DNA of 64,000 nucleotides, from assembly GCF_013184775.1 (NCBI RefSeq), contig NZ_JAATVV010000013.1:1-64000 (forward strand), read 5' to 3'. This DNA is from Martelella sp. HB161492 (lineage in GTDB: Bacteria > Pseudomonadota > Alphaproteobacteria > Rhizobiales > Rhizobiaceae). The notes beneath the pieces were generated by a model. The model had not been told where the DNA came from and searched no databases. It saw only the letters and a program-made list of their open reading frames with translations. The position numbers and the translations under genes were made by a program. This document shows positions 1-8,257 of this stretch, one piece after another; the stretch's first letter is position 1, and every line of letters starts with the position of its first letter.

Positions 1-136
1 GCCCAGCTGCAGGGGTTTTGGCGTTTCTCCGCCAATGACGAGCCGATCACCAGCGAGCTCAGACCCAGCTTCCGCCCGCGCGCTGAGATGCCTGCCCTCT
101 CTCAGCAGGGTGATTCAGGGCCTGGCTGGTATTCGT
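1..136. other. left edge, no gene assigned
   Basis: The third plus-strand frame is open from the edge to a TGA at 36-38 and could be the last 11 codons of a gene that starts outside the window. The first plus frame is open further, but its translation is Arg/Pro-rich and runs antisense into the epimerase gene. Neither can be identified. Confidence 0.3.
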
Positions 137-1087
137 TTATGATGCGGGTCTTACTGTTCGCCAAATTGCGGACTGCGCTACGAAGCGCTCAAGGATGGCC
201 CCGAGCGTATCATAATCCGGTTTCCAGCCCCATTCGGCCCGGGCACGGCTGTCATCGATCCATCTGGTGGTCACCCGTGGCTCCGTGGTTTCCCGCCAGG
301 TGACCGTGAAGAGCGGATAGTGCTGCTGCAGGAACGCGGCCAGGGCGTCGGCACGGGTCATCATGTTCATGCCGGCAATATTGTAATTGACCTCGTGGAT
401 CCCCTCCGCAGGGGCATTCATCAGTTCGACGGCTGCGCGTGCGGCATCGGAAATCTCGATAAACACGCCGTTGTCTTCTCTGGCGGCAAATTCTGCATGG
501 TGAGGCATTCCACTGATCGCATCCTCGATCATTGCCGATGCCCAGTGTCCCTTTGTGCGCACGCCCGGTGCCAGGATGGTCGGATAGCGCAGTGAGCGCA
601 CGTCAACAGCGCGGTTGTTGCGGTACCAGCGGCCGATATTTTCGACATAAAGCTTGCCGCAGCCATAAAATGTATCCGGGCGCTGCAGCGTGCGGTCGTC
701 AACCGTATCGCCGATGTGCAGACCATAGACACCGCGGGAGGAGGCAAAGAAGACACGCGGGACATCATGGGTTCTGGCTGCTTCGAACACATTCAGGCTG
801 CCCTTGACATTGACGTCGAAACTGCGCGCCGGGCTCGCCTCTGAAACCCGGTTCAGCAATCCGCCGAGATGGTAGATGGTCTCCGGACGGGACGCCTTCA
901 CCACGTCGAGTACCTCCGGCATCATCGAGACATCGCAGGCACGGACAGGAACACGGCCCGCAAGGGCGCCGGGAGAGGCACCGGCAAGGTCGGCAATGAT
1001 GACCTCGTCACCACGTGCAAGAAGGTGTTCGCAAATGGCCCGGCCGATATGGCCGCAGCCGCCGATCACGAGATTTATCATCTTCAT
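137..1087 (-). CDS. NAD(P)-dependent epimerase/dehydratase family protein
   Basis: This 316-residue protein is an extended short-chain dehydrogenase. It opens with a Rossmann beta strand and the dinucleotide motif GGCGHIG at residues 9-15. The catalytic Tyr-x3-Lys is YGCGK (Y141, K145), preceded by an FFASS strand (about 114-118) that supplies the active-site serine. Family members epimerise, dehydrate or oxidise sugar nucleotides and also reduce other carbonyls, so the substrate cannot be read from sequence. The gene is last in a three-gene minus-strand operon. Its start overlaps the stop of the amidohydrolase by 4 bp (ATGA), which implies translational coupling. In this context a role in the catabolic pathway is more likely than cell-envelope sugar synthesis, but that is inference. 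Confidence 0.85.
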   Translation of the reverse strand: MKMINLVIGGCGHIGRAICEHLLARGDEVIIADLAGASPGALAGRVPVRACDVSMMPEVLDVVKASRPETIYHLGGLLNRVSEASPARSFDVNVKGSLNVFEAARTHDVPRVFFASSRGVYGLHIGDTVDDRTLQRPDTFYGCGKLYVENIGRWYRNNRAVDVRSLRYPTILAPGVRTKGHWASAMIEDAISGMPHHAEFAAREDNGVFIEISDAARAAVELMNAPAEGIHEVNYNIAGMNMMTRADALAAFLQQHYPLFTVTWRETTEPRVTTRWIDDSRARAEWGWKPDYDTLGAILERFVAQSAIWRTVRPAS

Positions 1088-1899
1088 CGCTCCTGAAAAT
1101 AGAGCCTGTCCGGCGTATCGACGAGGATCAACTGCCGTGCCTCCGCCGGATAGGTTGCCAGCATGTCCACCAGGGCAAGGTCGTCGACCCTGCGAACATT
1201 GATATGCGGCCAGTCATTGCCCCAGACGAGGCGGTCGGCAGCATGATCGATCAGCCGGATGACACTGCGCGCGCCAATGGTCAGATCGTCTTCGTCAACC
1301 CGTTCAATGCCGGAAATCTTGCAATAGACCCGCGGCAGGTCGAGTGCGCGCAGGACTGAACCTGAAAGCTCCGGCGCCGGATAGGCCATATGATCGATCA
1401 CCGCCGGGCAATCGAGCCGGGCAATGACGGGCAGCAGTGCCTCGAGCTCGGCCCCGTGCAGATGCAATTCGATATGCCACCCGGCATCCGCGCAAAGCCT
1501 GGACAGTCCGAGAAGCTGCTCAGGTCCGGCGGCATTCGGGATATGCCCGGCGATATGGGCCCGGATGCCGACGAAGCCTCTCCTTGCAAGAGTTGCTATT
1601 TCATATTGGTCCGTGTCGGCCGTGACGAGAGCAATACCGCGGGCATTTTGTCCGAAGGAGGCGATGGCGTCCGCAGTCACGGTGTTGTCACAGCCATGCG
1701 CCAGCGACTGGACGATCACGACGCGATCAAGCCCCAGTCGTTTTTGAAGTGCTGCCAGCGCCTCTGCCGGAGCATCGGGCGGAACTGCCGGGTGAGCAGG
1801 ATCAACGGGGTATCGCGCCCGGGGACCGACCACATGGCAATGGCAGTTGCAGGCACCGGGAGGCGGTCTGAATGCGGGCGTCTGCGTCATGCCGGTCAC
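1084..1899 (-). CDS. LigI-like amidohydrolase (2-pyrone-4,6-dicarboxylate lactonase family)
   Basis: This is a 271-residue amidohydrolase-2 (TIM-barrel metal hydrolase) protein. The N-terminal metal motif H-x-H is in NCHCHVVGP (H20, H22) and the C-terminal catalytic Asp is in WGNDWPH (about residue 228), both typical of the LigI/PDC-hydrolase group. That group opens lactones such as 2-pyrone-4,6-dicarboxylate in protocatechuate 4,5-cleavage and also acts on sugar lactones. The gene couples by a 4-bp ATGA overlap to the ThDP-enzyme gene before it and to the epimerase gene after it, so the three proteins probably serve one route. No ring-4,5-cleavage dioxygenase of LigAB type is visible here, so the lactone is probably not PDC itself. 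Confidence 0.82.
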   Translation of the reverse strand: MTGMTQTPAFRPPPGACNCHCHVVGPRARYPVDPAHPAVPPDAPAEALAALQKRLGLDRVVIVQSLAHGCDNTVTADAIASFGQNARGIALVTADTDQYEIATLARRGFVGIRAHIAGHIPNAAGPEQLLGLSRLCADAGWHIELHLHGAELEALLPVIARLDCPAVIDHMAYPAPELSGSVLRALDLPRVYCKISGIERVDEDDLTIGARSVIRLIDHAADRLVWGNDWPHINVRRVDDLALVDMLATYPAEARQLILVDTPDRLYFQER

Positions 1900-3617
1900 C
1901 GGTCGAGCGTGCCGGCGAAGATCGAGAGGGCCGGGTGGGCGTCGGGGGCGGTGATGATCTCGATCAGGTGCGGCTTGCGCGCGGCAATCGCCGCCTTCAG
2001 AACCGGGGCGATGTCGCCGACGGCATCGATCCGGCTCGAGGCCATGCCGACGGCGCGGGCGATCTCGGCGTGGTTGACCGCGTGGAAATGGCAGGCCGAT
2101 GTGTACTGTCCGAATTTCACCGTCTCGGCATCCTTCTGGAAACCGAGCACGCCATTGTTGAGCACGATGGTGACCAGCGGCACGGCGTGACGGACCGCGG
2201 TTTCGAGTTCGGCCCAGCTATGCGCAAAGCCGCCATCGCCGACAAGGGCGATCACCGGCGCATCGGGGCGGGCAATCGCGGCGCCGAGCCCCATCGGCAT
2301 GCCCCAGCCGAGCCCGGCAAGGCCCCGGGGGGTAAGGAAGCGTGCGCCCGCCGTGCGCGTCAGCAACTGCCCGACGATCCACATCGATGAATAGGATGCA
2401 TCGGCTGTCACGATGGTGTCAGGCGTCAGAAGCGGCTGCAGTTCGGCCATCACCCGCTCCGGCCGGATCGGGCTTTCGTTCGATCCGGCATATTTGGCGC
2501 GCGCCGCCTCGAAGGCGAGCCAGGCCTGTTTCAGGGTGGCTTCGAGAGCGGGGCGGGCGCGAAGGCGTTTGCCGAGATCAAGGCCCTTCAGCGCCGATAC
2601 CAGCGCCTCGATGGTTTCGCGGGCATCGCCCTGCAACCGCAGCGCCTCATAGGTGCGACCAATCTCTAGCGGATCGATGTCGATATGGATGAAGCGGGCG
2701 GATTTCGGATAGATCTTCCAGTTGTCGGTGCCATTCTGGTTGGTGCGCGTGCCGATCAGCAGCACGACATCGGCGGCATCGAGCAGGCCCTGCGTCTGCC
2801 TTGCGATCGAGGCGGGGCCGTTGAGCGCGCCCTGAACGCCGCCTGCAAGCGGATGCGCCTCGCTGACCGCGCCCTTGCCCATATTGGTGGTAAACGCCGG
2901 AATATGCGCTGTGTCGATCAGCTGCATCAGGGCCTCGCAGGCGCCGGAGCTGTGAACGCCGCCGCCGGCAATGATGACCGGCGCTTTCGCCTCGCTCAGA
3001 AGCCGCGCCGCCTCGGCGATGGCGGCCTTTGCTGCTGCGGTGCGGTCAAGCGGGCAATGACCGAGCGAAAGGGTGCGGGGGAAGGGGGCTTCTGCGGCCG
3101 GATCGCGCAGCACATCGGCGGGCAGGAGAAGCGCCACCGGGCCGGGCTTGCCGGTGGTCGCCGCGGTGATCGCCATGTCGATATAATCGTCGATGCGCGA
3201 CGGGTCATCGAGCTTGCGGCAGAACTTCGTCACGCCGGCAAAGAGGGCGAAATGATCGAGTTCCTGGAAGGCGTTGCGGTCGATCGTCGGCGTTTCCACC
3301 TCCTGCAGGAAGGCGATCATCGGAATGCCCGCCTGCTTTGCTTCCGCCATCGGCGCGACGAGAAGGGTTGCCGCAGGCCCGTTCTGGCCGACCACCATGG
3401 CGATGCGGCCGGTGATCCGCGCATAGGCATCGGCCATGGCGCCGCCGGTATTTTCCTGACGATAGGATATCTGGCGGATGCCGGCGGCCTCGCAGGCAAG
3501 CACCAGCTTGGAAGGAAGGCTCTGGCCGAAGAAGCATTCAATGCGGTGGCGCTTCAGCGCGCTCACGATGCGATCGGCGACGGTGTCAGTGGCTGCAGGC
3601 ATGTTCGGCAACTCCAT
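1896..3617 (-). CDS. thiamine diphosphate-dependent enzyme, acetolactate synthase-like
   Basis: About 573 residues long, with the usual three-domain layout: N-terminal pyrimidine-binding domain with the catalytic glutamate in RQENTGG, a central domain, and a C-terminal diphosphate-binding domain with VGDGG followed about 25 residues later by LNN. It resembles acetolactate synthase, IolD or cyclohexane-1,2-dione hydrolase relatives, which make or break C-C bonds next to carbonyls. No acetolactate synthase small subunit is nearby, so branched-chain amino acid synthesis is unlikely. The reading frame is open to 3704. I prefer the ATG at 3617, or more likely the one at 3602, which has GGAG nine bases upstream. 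The region above it holds a copy of the shared GGCGACTC motif (3658-3686). It is the first gene of a three-gene operon. Confidence 0.85.
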   Translation of the reverse strand: MELPNMPAATDTVADRIVSALKRHRIECFFGQSLPSKLVLACEAAGIRQISYRQENTGGAMADAYARITGRIAMVVGQNGPAATLLVAPMAEAKQAGIPMIAFLQEVETPTIDRNAFQELDHFALFAGVTKFCRKLDDPSRIDDYIDMAITAATTGKPGPVALLLPADVLRDPAAEAPFPRTLSLGHCPLDRTAAAKAAIAEAARLLSEAKAPVIIAGGGVHSSGACEALMQLIDTAHIPAFTTNMGKGAVSEAHPLAGGVQGALNGPASIARQTQGLLDAADVVLLIGTRTNQNGTDNWKIYPKSARFIHIDIDPLEIGRTYEALRLQGDARETIEALVSALKGLDLGKRLRARPALEATLKQAWLAFEAARAKYAGSNESPIRPERVMAELQPLLTPDTIVTADASYSSMWIVGQLLTRTAGARFLTPRGLAGLGWGMPMGLGAAIARPDAPVIALVGDGGFAHSWAELETAVRHAVPLVTIVLNNGVLGFQKDAETVKFGQYTSACHFHAVNHAEIARAVGMASSRIDAVGDIAPVLKAAIAARKPHLIEIITAPDAHPALSIFAGTLDR

Positions 3618-3657
3618 GGAACGGTTTTTTCCTGATTGCCACGGCTTGGCCGGCGGG

Positions 3658-3686
3658 GATTGCCTGAGAGTCGCCGATTTGAGGCT
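3658..3686 (-). promoter_or_regulatory. regulon motif copy 1 (ThDP operon)
   Basis: Read on the minus strand this is AGCCTCAAATC, then GGCGACTC, then TCAGGCAATC. The 8-bp core is identical in four promoter regions of the locus. It points toward the ThDP-enzyme operon and ends 40 nt from the ATG at 3617 (55 nt from that at 3602). Proposed binding site of the AraC-family regulator at 19981-21018. Confidence 0.6.
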
Positions 3687-3702
3687 GAGACCTTCGTGAG
3701 CC

Positions 3703-3731
3703 ACCCAAAAGCTGGCGACTCCTGATCAAGA
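3703..3731 (+). promoter_or_regulatory. regulon motif copy 2 (monooxygenase operon)
   Basis: Reads ACCCAAAAGCT, then GGCGACTC, then CTGATCAAGA, on the plus strand, ending 58 nt before the monooxygenase ATG. Together with copy 1 it forms a divergent pair in the 172-bp space between two operons that are transcribed apart. Confidence 0.6.
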
Positions 3732-3789
3732 CCCGTTCGTCATTCTGTCAGAGGCTTGGAGGCAGACACATTCAAGGACGAGGAAACCC

Positions 3790-5334
3790 ATGACCGTGAC
3801 AATGCCTCAGAGCCCCGGGCACGCCCTTGCCGGCGGCACCCGCCCGCAGACAGGCGCGGAATATATCCAGTCGATTGCCGGTGACGGCCGCGAGATCTGG
3901 ATGAATGGCGAGCGCATCCACGACGTGACCACCCATCCGGCCTTCCGCAATTCGGTGCGGATGATCGCCAGGCTCTATGACGCCATGCATGACGAGGCCA
4001 ATGCAAGCGTGCTGCGCGCGCCGCTGCATGAGGGAACCGGCTGGACCCACCCGGCCTTCCAGGCGCCGCGCACGCTTGAGGAAAGCCTGCAGCAGAAGGA
4101 TGCCTATGCCGCCTGGGCGCGGATCGGCTATGGCTGGCTCGGCCGCTCGCCCGATTTCATCGGCGCCGCCTTCGGTCCGAGCTTCGCCGTCGAATCCGAT
4201 TATTTCGGCGCGTATCAGCAAAACGCCGCCGCCTTCGCGAAATATCTGCGCGAGACCGTCTCCTATATCGGTCATGCGATCGTCAACCCGCCGATCGACC
4301 GCTCGACACCGGGCACCGCCAAGGACATCATGATCCGCGTCGAGAAGGAGACGGATGCGGGGCTTTATGTTTCCGGCGCCAAGGTGGTTGCCACCGGCAT
4401 GGCGATTGCCCAGCAGGTGCTGATCGCCCACCACTTCATTCCGGTGTCCGACAAGAAATACGCCCCCGTCTTCGTCATCGACATCAACACGCCGGGGGTG
4501 AAGATGTATTGCCGCCGTTCCTACGAGCAGGACGCGACGCTGACGGCGACGCCCTTCGATGCGCCGATCTCCTCGCGGCTGGACGAGAACGATTCCATCC
4601 TCGTGCTCGACAATGCCTTCGTGCCCTGGGATCGGGTGCTGATGTATGATGCCCAGAAGGCCAACACCTTCATGGCGGTGCCCGGTCAGGCCGGTCGCGG
4701 CCTGCTGCAGGCCGGCGTCCGGCTGGCGGTCAAGCTCGATTTCATCTGCGGCCTGTTCATGAAGGCGGTCGAGGTCGGTGGCACCAAGGATTTTCGCGGC
4801 GTTCAGGCCGGCGTCGGCGAGTGCATCGCCTTCCGTCATGCGATCTGGGCGATCATGGAGGCAATGACGCGCGACGGCAGGCCCTGGCGCGAGCAGTATC
4901 TGCAGCCCAATCCGGTGCATGGCCACGCCTACCGGGTGCTTGCCGGCGATCTCTATTCGAAGATGCGCACCAATATCCTCAAGCATGTCGCTTCGGGGCT
5001 GATCTATCTGCCGTCCTCGGCGAAGGATTATCTCAATCCGGAGGTCAAGCCGATGCTCGACCAGTATGCGCGGGGTTCCTTCGGCATCAGTTCGGAAGAG
5101 CGTTCGAAGATCCTGAAACTGCTCTGGGATACGGTCGGTTCGGAATTCGGTTCGCGCCACGAGCTTTACGAGCTCAATTATTCCGGCAGCCAGGAACAGG
5201 TGCGCGTCGATCAGTATGTCCGCAGCTTCGACAATGGCACGGCGGCGCAGATGCTCGGCCTCGTCGACACCTGCATGGCCGAATATGATCTCAACGGCTG
5301 GACCGCGCCGGACCTCTTCAATCCCGGAGCCTGA
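3790..5334 (+). CDS. HpaB-family FADH2-dependent monooxygenase
   Basis: This 514-residue protein matches the 4-hydroxyphenylacetate 3-monooxygenase large-component family (acyl-CoA dehydrogenase-like fold) over its full usual length. It has the N-terminal segment found in HpaB (TGAEYIQSI, REIWMNGERI, HPAFRN), the central FAD-binding beta domain, and a C-terminal helical domain. Such enzymes use FADH2 supplied by a separate reductase to hydroxylate phenols. The reductase candidate is at 17227-17784 in the same locus. A 4-hydroxybutyryl-CoA dehydratase-type function shares this fold, but the iron-sulfur cysteines of that enzyme are not evident. It is first in a five-gene plus-strand operon with a bicupin, DUF3500, FAH and alpha/beta-hydrolase protein. 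A copy of the regulon motif precedes it. The substrate is unknown. Confidence 0.85.
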   Translation: MTVTMPQSPGHALAGGTRPQTGAEYIQSIAGDGREIWMNGERIHDVTTHPAFRNSVRMIARLYDAMHDEANASVLRAPLHEGTGWTHPAFQAPRTLEESLQQKDAYAAWARIGYGWLGRSPDFIGAAFGPSFAVESDYFGAYQQNAAAFAKYLRETVSYIGHAIVNPPIDRSTPGTAKDIMIRVEKETDAGLYVSGAKVVATGMAIAQQVLIAHHFIPVSDKKYAPVFVIDINTPGVKMYCRRSYEQDATLTATPFDAPISSRLDENDSILVLDNAFVPWDRVLMYDAQKANTFMAVPGQAGRGLLQAGVRLAVKLDFICGLFMKAVEVGGTKDFRGVQAGVGECIAFRHAIWAIMEAMTRDGRPWREQYLQPNPVHGHAYRVLAGDLYSKMRTNILKHVASGLIYLPSSAKDYLNPEVKPMLDQYARGSFGISSEERSKILKLLWDTVGSEFGSRHELYELNYSGSQEQVRVDQYVRSFDNGTAAQMLGLVDTCMAEYDLNGWTAPDLFNPGA

Positions 5335-5338
5335 GGCG

Positions 5339-6139
5339 ATGCGCAATATCGTCAGGAACCCTGAAGCGCAGTTTCCGGAGACCTTCAGGTCGCTGTTCCT
5401 CAACGGTCCGGAAGGCGGGCTCGACAGCTGCAACTGCCTGATCTCGCGCGTTCCGCCGGGGCATAAGGGGCCCCGGCTGCATACCCATCTGGTCGATCAG
5501 TTCTATTTCGTGCTCGAAGGCGAGACCACGGTGCAGATCGGCCGTGACATCTTCAAGGTCGGGCCGATGACCATGGTGTATTTTCCGGCAGGCACGCCGC
5601 ATTGCAACTGGAACGAGACGGACGCCTATGAGAAGCATTTCGAGTTCATGGTGCCGCGCCCGCCGAAGGACCGGCTGCTCGATTATTTCGAGGGCGAGGC
5701 TCCGGTCGTCGAAAATGCCGGTGACCTGATCACGCCGCTCAGCGAAGACGGCTATGCCATGGGCCGGCTTTTTGCCTCACAGCATCTCGCCCGCCGGGAG
5801 ACCGGTTCGCAGCACGCCCGCATCTATGCCGCGCGGGTTGCGCCGGGTTCCGGCGGGCCGGCGCTGCATTTCCACGATTTCGACCAGTTCTACTATGTGT
5901 TCGGTGGCGAACTCACCGTGCAGGTCGGTCATGAAAAGGCCGTCGCCCGTCCGGGCGATCTGGTGATGCTACCCAGGGGGGCGGTCCATACCAATTTCAA
6001 CGAGGGCGCGACCGACGAATATCACCTGGCGATCCTGGTGCCCGAGCCGGAGCCGGGAGCGCAGTTCGATTTCAAGGTGGCCGTCACCTATTCCGACGAG
6101 AAGCCTTTCATCAACGAGCCGGAGGCGAAACGCCGATGA
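5339..6139 (+). CDS. bicupin protein, probable ring-cleaving dioxygenase
   Basis: A 266-residue protein with two cupin domains. The frame is open upstream, but the ATG at 5339 has a GGAG/GAGG site just before it and sits 4 nt after the monooxygenase stop. Domain 1 carries H48, H50, Q54 and H88. Domain 2 carries H177, H179, Q183 and H217. Each fits the cupin metal motif H-x-H-x3-E...H except that the glutamate is glutamine in both domains. Bicupins include gentisate and quercetin dioxygenases. Sitting right after a phenol hydroxylase, ring cleavage of the hydroxylated product is the natural guess. An isomerase, sugar-binding or storage role cannot be excluded. It overlaps the DUF3500 gene by an ATGA. 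Confidence 0.8.
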   Translation: MRNIVRNPEAQFPETFRSLFLNGPEGGLDSCNCLISRVPPGHKGPRLHTHLVDQFYFVLEGETTVQIGRDIFKVGPMTMVYFPAGTPHCNWNETDAYEKHFEFMVPRPPKDRLLDYFEGEAPVVENAGDLITPLSEDGYAMGRLFASQHLARRETGSQHARIYAARVAPGSGGPALHFHDFDQFYYVFGGELTVQVGHEKAVARPGDLVMLPRGAVHTNFNEGATDEYHLAILVPEPEPGAQFDFKVAVTYSDEKPFINEPEAKRR

Positions 6140-7407
6140 CCCATAACAAGACCCTCAATCCGCTGACCGACGAGAAGCTGAAGGCAGCCTTTGGCGCAAT
6201 GGCGCATCCGCGCGATTTTCGCCCCTTCGTGCCGAAGGAAAAGGCCCCGGCTTCGCTCAACACCAGTCGCAGGGACCGCACCGACGAGGTGATGGAGACG
6301 GCGCTGATCCGCGAGACCCACGATCTCTGGGGCGCGCTGATGGCCGAACCCTACAAGGGCATCACCACCGATGGCACGCTGTGCCCGCCGGGCCGCGTGC
6401 TCCAGCCGAACGGGGCGCCACGGGCGGCGATGGAAGAGGCCGCAAAGGCTCTGCTCGCCGTCCTCCGCCCGGAGATTGCGGCAAAGATCCGCTTTGCCGC
6501 CGATGCGCCGGAATGGCGGCGCTGGCACAATATGCCGGTGCAGTGGCATCGTGACGGCTTCGGCCTTGAGGAGATGAATGAAGCCGAGCGGGCGGCAACG
6601 CATGCGCTGCTCGCCGCATCGCTCTCCAGGGCCGGCTATGCCCATCTTCTGGAACTCATGGAGATCAACCGCTTCTCCGGAGCCCTGATCGGCCGGGAAA
6701 AATATCTGAACGAAAACTGCTATCAGATCGGCCTGTTCGGCGAACCCGGCGAGCGGATCTGGGGCTTCCAGATCTACGGCCATCATCTCTGCCTTGCCTG
6801 CCGGCTGATCGGGGATACCTATGTCTTGTCGCCGACCTTTCTGGCCGCCGAACCCTCGGTGGTCGATGAGGGCAGGTTTGCCGGAACCGATGCCTTTGTC
6901 GAAAACGAGGATGCAGCGCTCGCGCTCTTGCGCGGCCTTGATCCGGAGCTGCGCCGCAAGGCGGTGACGCTTAACAGCATCCTTTCCGCCGATGTGCCCG
7001 AAGGCCGGCGTCACTGGGCCGACAGCCTGCATCTCGGCGGGGCCTTTCAGGACAACCGGGTGATCCCGCTGGAAGGCGTCTCGGCGTCGCACTTTCGACC
7101 CGAGGACAAGAAACGGCTGATGGCGCTGTTCGAGACCTTCTTCCTGCTGTTGCCGGAAGGACCGAAGGCTTCGCGTCTGGCCGAGATCGAGGCGCATCTC
7201 GATGAAACCTGGCTCACCTGGATGGGCGGTTATGATGACTGGGCGCCGTTCTATTTCCGGCTTCATTCGCCGGTGGTGCTGGCGGAATTCGATCACCATC
7301 AGGCCGTCTTCCTCACCAATGCCGAGCCTGCCCGCTTTCACATCCATACCCTGACCCGCATTCCCGAGGGCGGGGATTACGGCATGGACCTTCTGTCCGC
7401 GATCTGA
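6136..7407 (+). CDS. DUF3500 family protein
   Basis: A 423-residue protein I assign to DUF3500 from the central GFQIYGHHL segment and the C-terminal HIHTLTRIPEGGDYG segment, both of which recall that family. No signal peptide or membrane segment is seen. The function of the family is not known to me. Conserved histidines (the HH pair in the centre and H-x-H near the C-terminus) suggest metal or acid-base chemistry, which is inference. It starts inside the bicupin stop codon and is followed 10 nt later by the FAH-family gene, so it is made with the ring-modifying enzymes and is a good candidate for an unassigned step. Confidence 0.75.
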   Translation: MTHNKTLNPLTDEKLKAAFGAMAHPRDFRPFVPKEKAPASLNTSRRDRTDEVMETALIRETHDLWGALMAEPYKGITTDGTLCPPGRVLQPNGAPRAAMEEAAKALLAVLRPEIAAKIRFAADAPEWRRWHNMPVQWHRDGFGLEEMNEAERAATHALLAASLSRAGYAHLLELMEINRFSGALIGREKYLNENCYQIGLFGEPGERIWGFQIYGHHLCLACRLIGDTYVLSPTFLAAEPSVVDEGRFAGTDAFVENEDAALALLRGLDPELRRKAVTLNSILSADVPEGRRHWADSLHLGGAFQDNRVIPLEGVSASHFRPEDKKRLMALFETFFLLLPEGPKASRLAEIEAHLDETWLTWMGGYDDWAPFYFRLHSPVVLAEFDHHQAVFLTNAEPARFHIHTLTRIPEGGDYGMDLLSAI

Positions 7408-7417
7408 AGAGAGACCG

Positions 7418-8257
7418 ATGAAATTTGCAACCGTCAGCCATCAGGGCGAAACCCGCTTCGGTCTCGTCGAGGGCGAGGTGATCCACCTCGCCGATGCGGG
7501 CCGTCCGCTCAAATCCGTGCTTGCAGGCGATCTCGCCGCCGTTGCGCAAGAGCTGCGCCGGCGTCCCGCCGTGTCGCTGTCCGAAATTACCTTTCTGCCG
7601 GTGATCCCCGATGTCGAACAGATCATCTGTGCCGGGCTGAATTACCAGAAGCACCGTGACGAGACCCGGCCGGAAGCCCGCAAGGCCTATCCGGAATTCC
7701 CGGTGCTTTTCACCCGCTTTGCCACCTCGCTCACCGGCCATGGCGCGCCGATCATCAAGCCGAAGAATTCGAAGGTCGTTGATTACGAGGGCGAACTTGC
7801 CGTGATCATCGGCAAGCCCGGACGCCATATCGACAAGGCCGATGCCATGGCCCATGTCGCGGGCCTTGCCTGTTTCAACGATGTGTCGATGCGCGACTGG
7901 CAGATGCGCGGCGAGCAATGGGGGCCGGGCAAGAATTTCCCGACATCCGGGCCTTTCGGTCCCTATCTCGTGACGCTGGAGGAGACCGGCCCGGTCGATC
8001 AGCTGGAACTGCGCACCATTCTCGATGGTGAAGTGCTGCAGCAGGCGGGGCTCGACACGCTGATCTTCGATATCCCGACGCTGATTTCCTATTGCTCCGG
8101 TTTCTGCGCGCTGTCGCCGGGCGATGTGATCGTTACCGGAACACCGGGCGGCGTCGGCTTCACCCGCAATCCGCCGGTCCTGCTCGAACCGGGCAAGACC
8201 GTGGTGGTCGAGGTCACCCGCGTCGGGCGGCTCGAAAATCCGGTCGTTGGCGAATGA
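7418..8257 (+). CDS. fumarylacetoacetate hydrolase (FAH) family protein
   Basis: A 279-residue protein of the FAH / 2-hydroxyhepta-2,4-diene-1,7-dioate isomerase family. Visible family marks are the IICAGLNYQKH segment, the metal-binding DYEGELAVIIG (about 125-135), FNDVSMRDWQ, and the C-terminal GDVIVTGTPGGVGF. Members use Mg2+ to hydrolyse 1,3-dicarbonyl acids (fumarylacetoacetate, fumarylpyruvate) or to decarboxylate and isomerise ring-cleavage products. Its place after a hydroxylase and a bicupin fits hydrolysis of a ring-cleavage product. The last 4 bases overlap the next gene (ATGA), so it is translationally coupled. Confidence 0.87.
   Translation: MKFATVSHQGETRFGLVEGEVIHLADAGRPLKSVLAGDLAAVAQELRRRPAVSLSEITFLPVIPDVEQIICAGLNYQKHRDETRPEARKAYPEFPVLFTRFATSLTGHGAPIIKPKNSKVVDYEGELAVIIGKPGRHIDKADAMAHVAGLACFNDVSMRDWQMRGEQWGPGKNFPTSGPFGPYLVTLEETGPVDQLELRTILDGEVLQQAGLDTLIFDIPTLISYCSGFCALSPGDVIVTGTPGGVGFTRNPPVLLEPGKTVVVEVTRVGRLENPVVGE

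Noticed and set aside
1-38. Possible C-terminal tail of a gene entering from the left
   Set aside because: Eleven codons cannot be identified.
1896-3617. Reading the ThDP enzyme as biosynthetic acetolactate synthase (ilvB)
   Set aside because: There is no small-subunit gene, and the setting is catabolic; only the superfamily is supported.
3772-5433. 553-codon open frame opposite the HpaB-like gene
   Set aside because: It mirrors the real gene, and its translation is Arg/His/Gly-rich as expected from an antisense frame.
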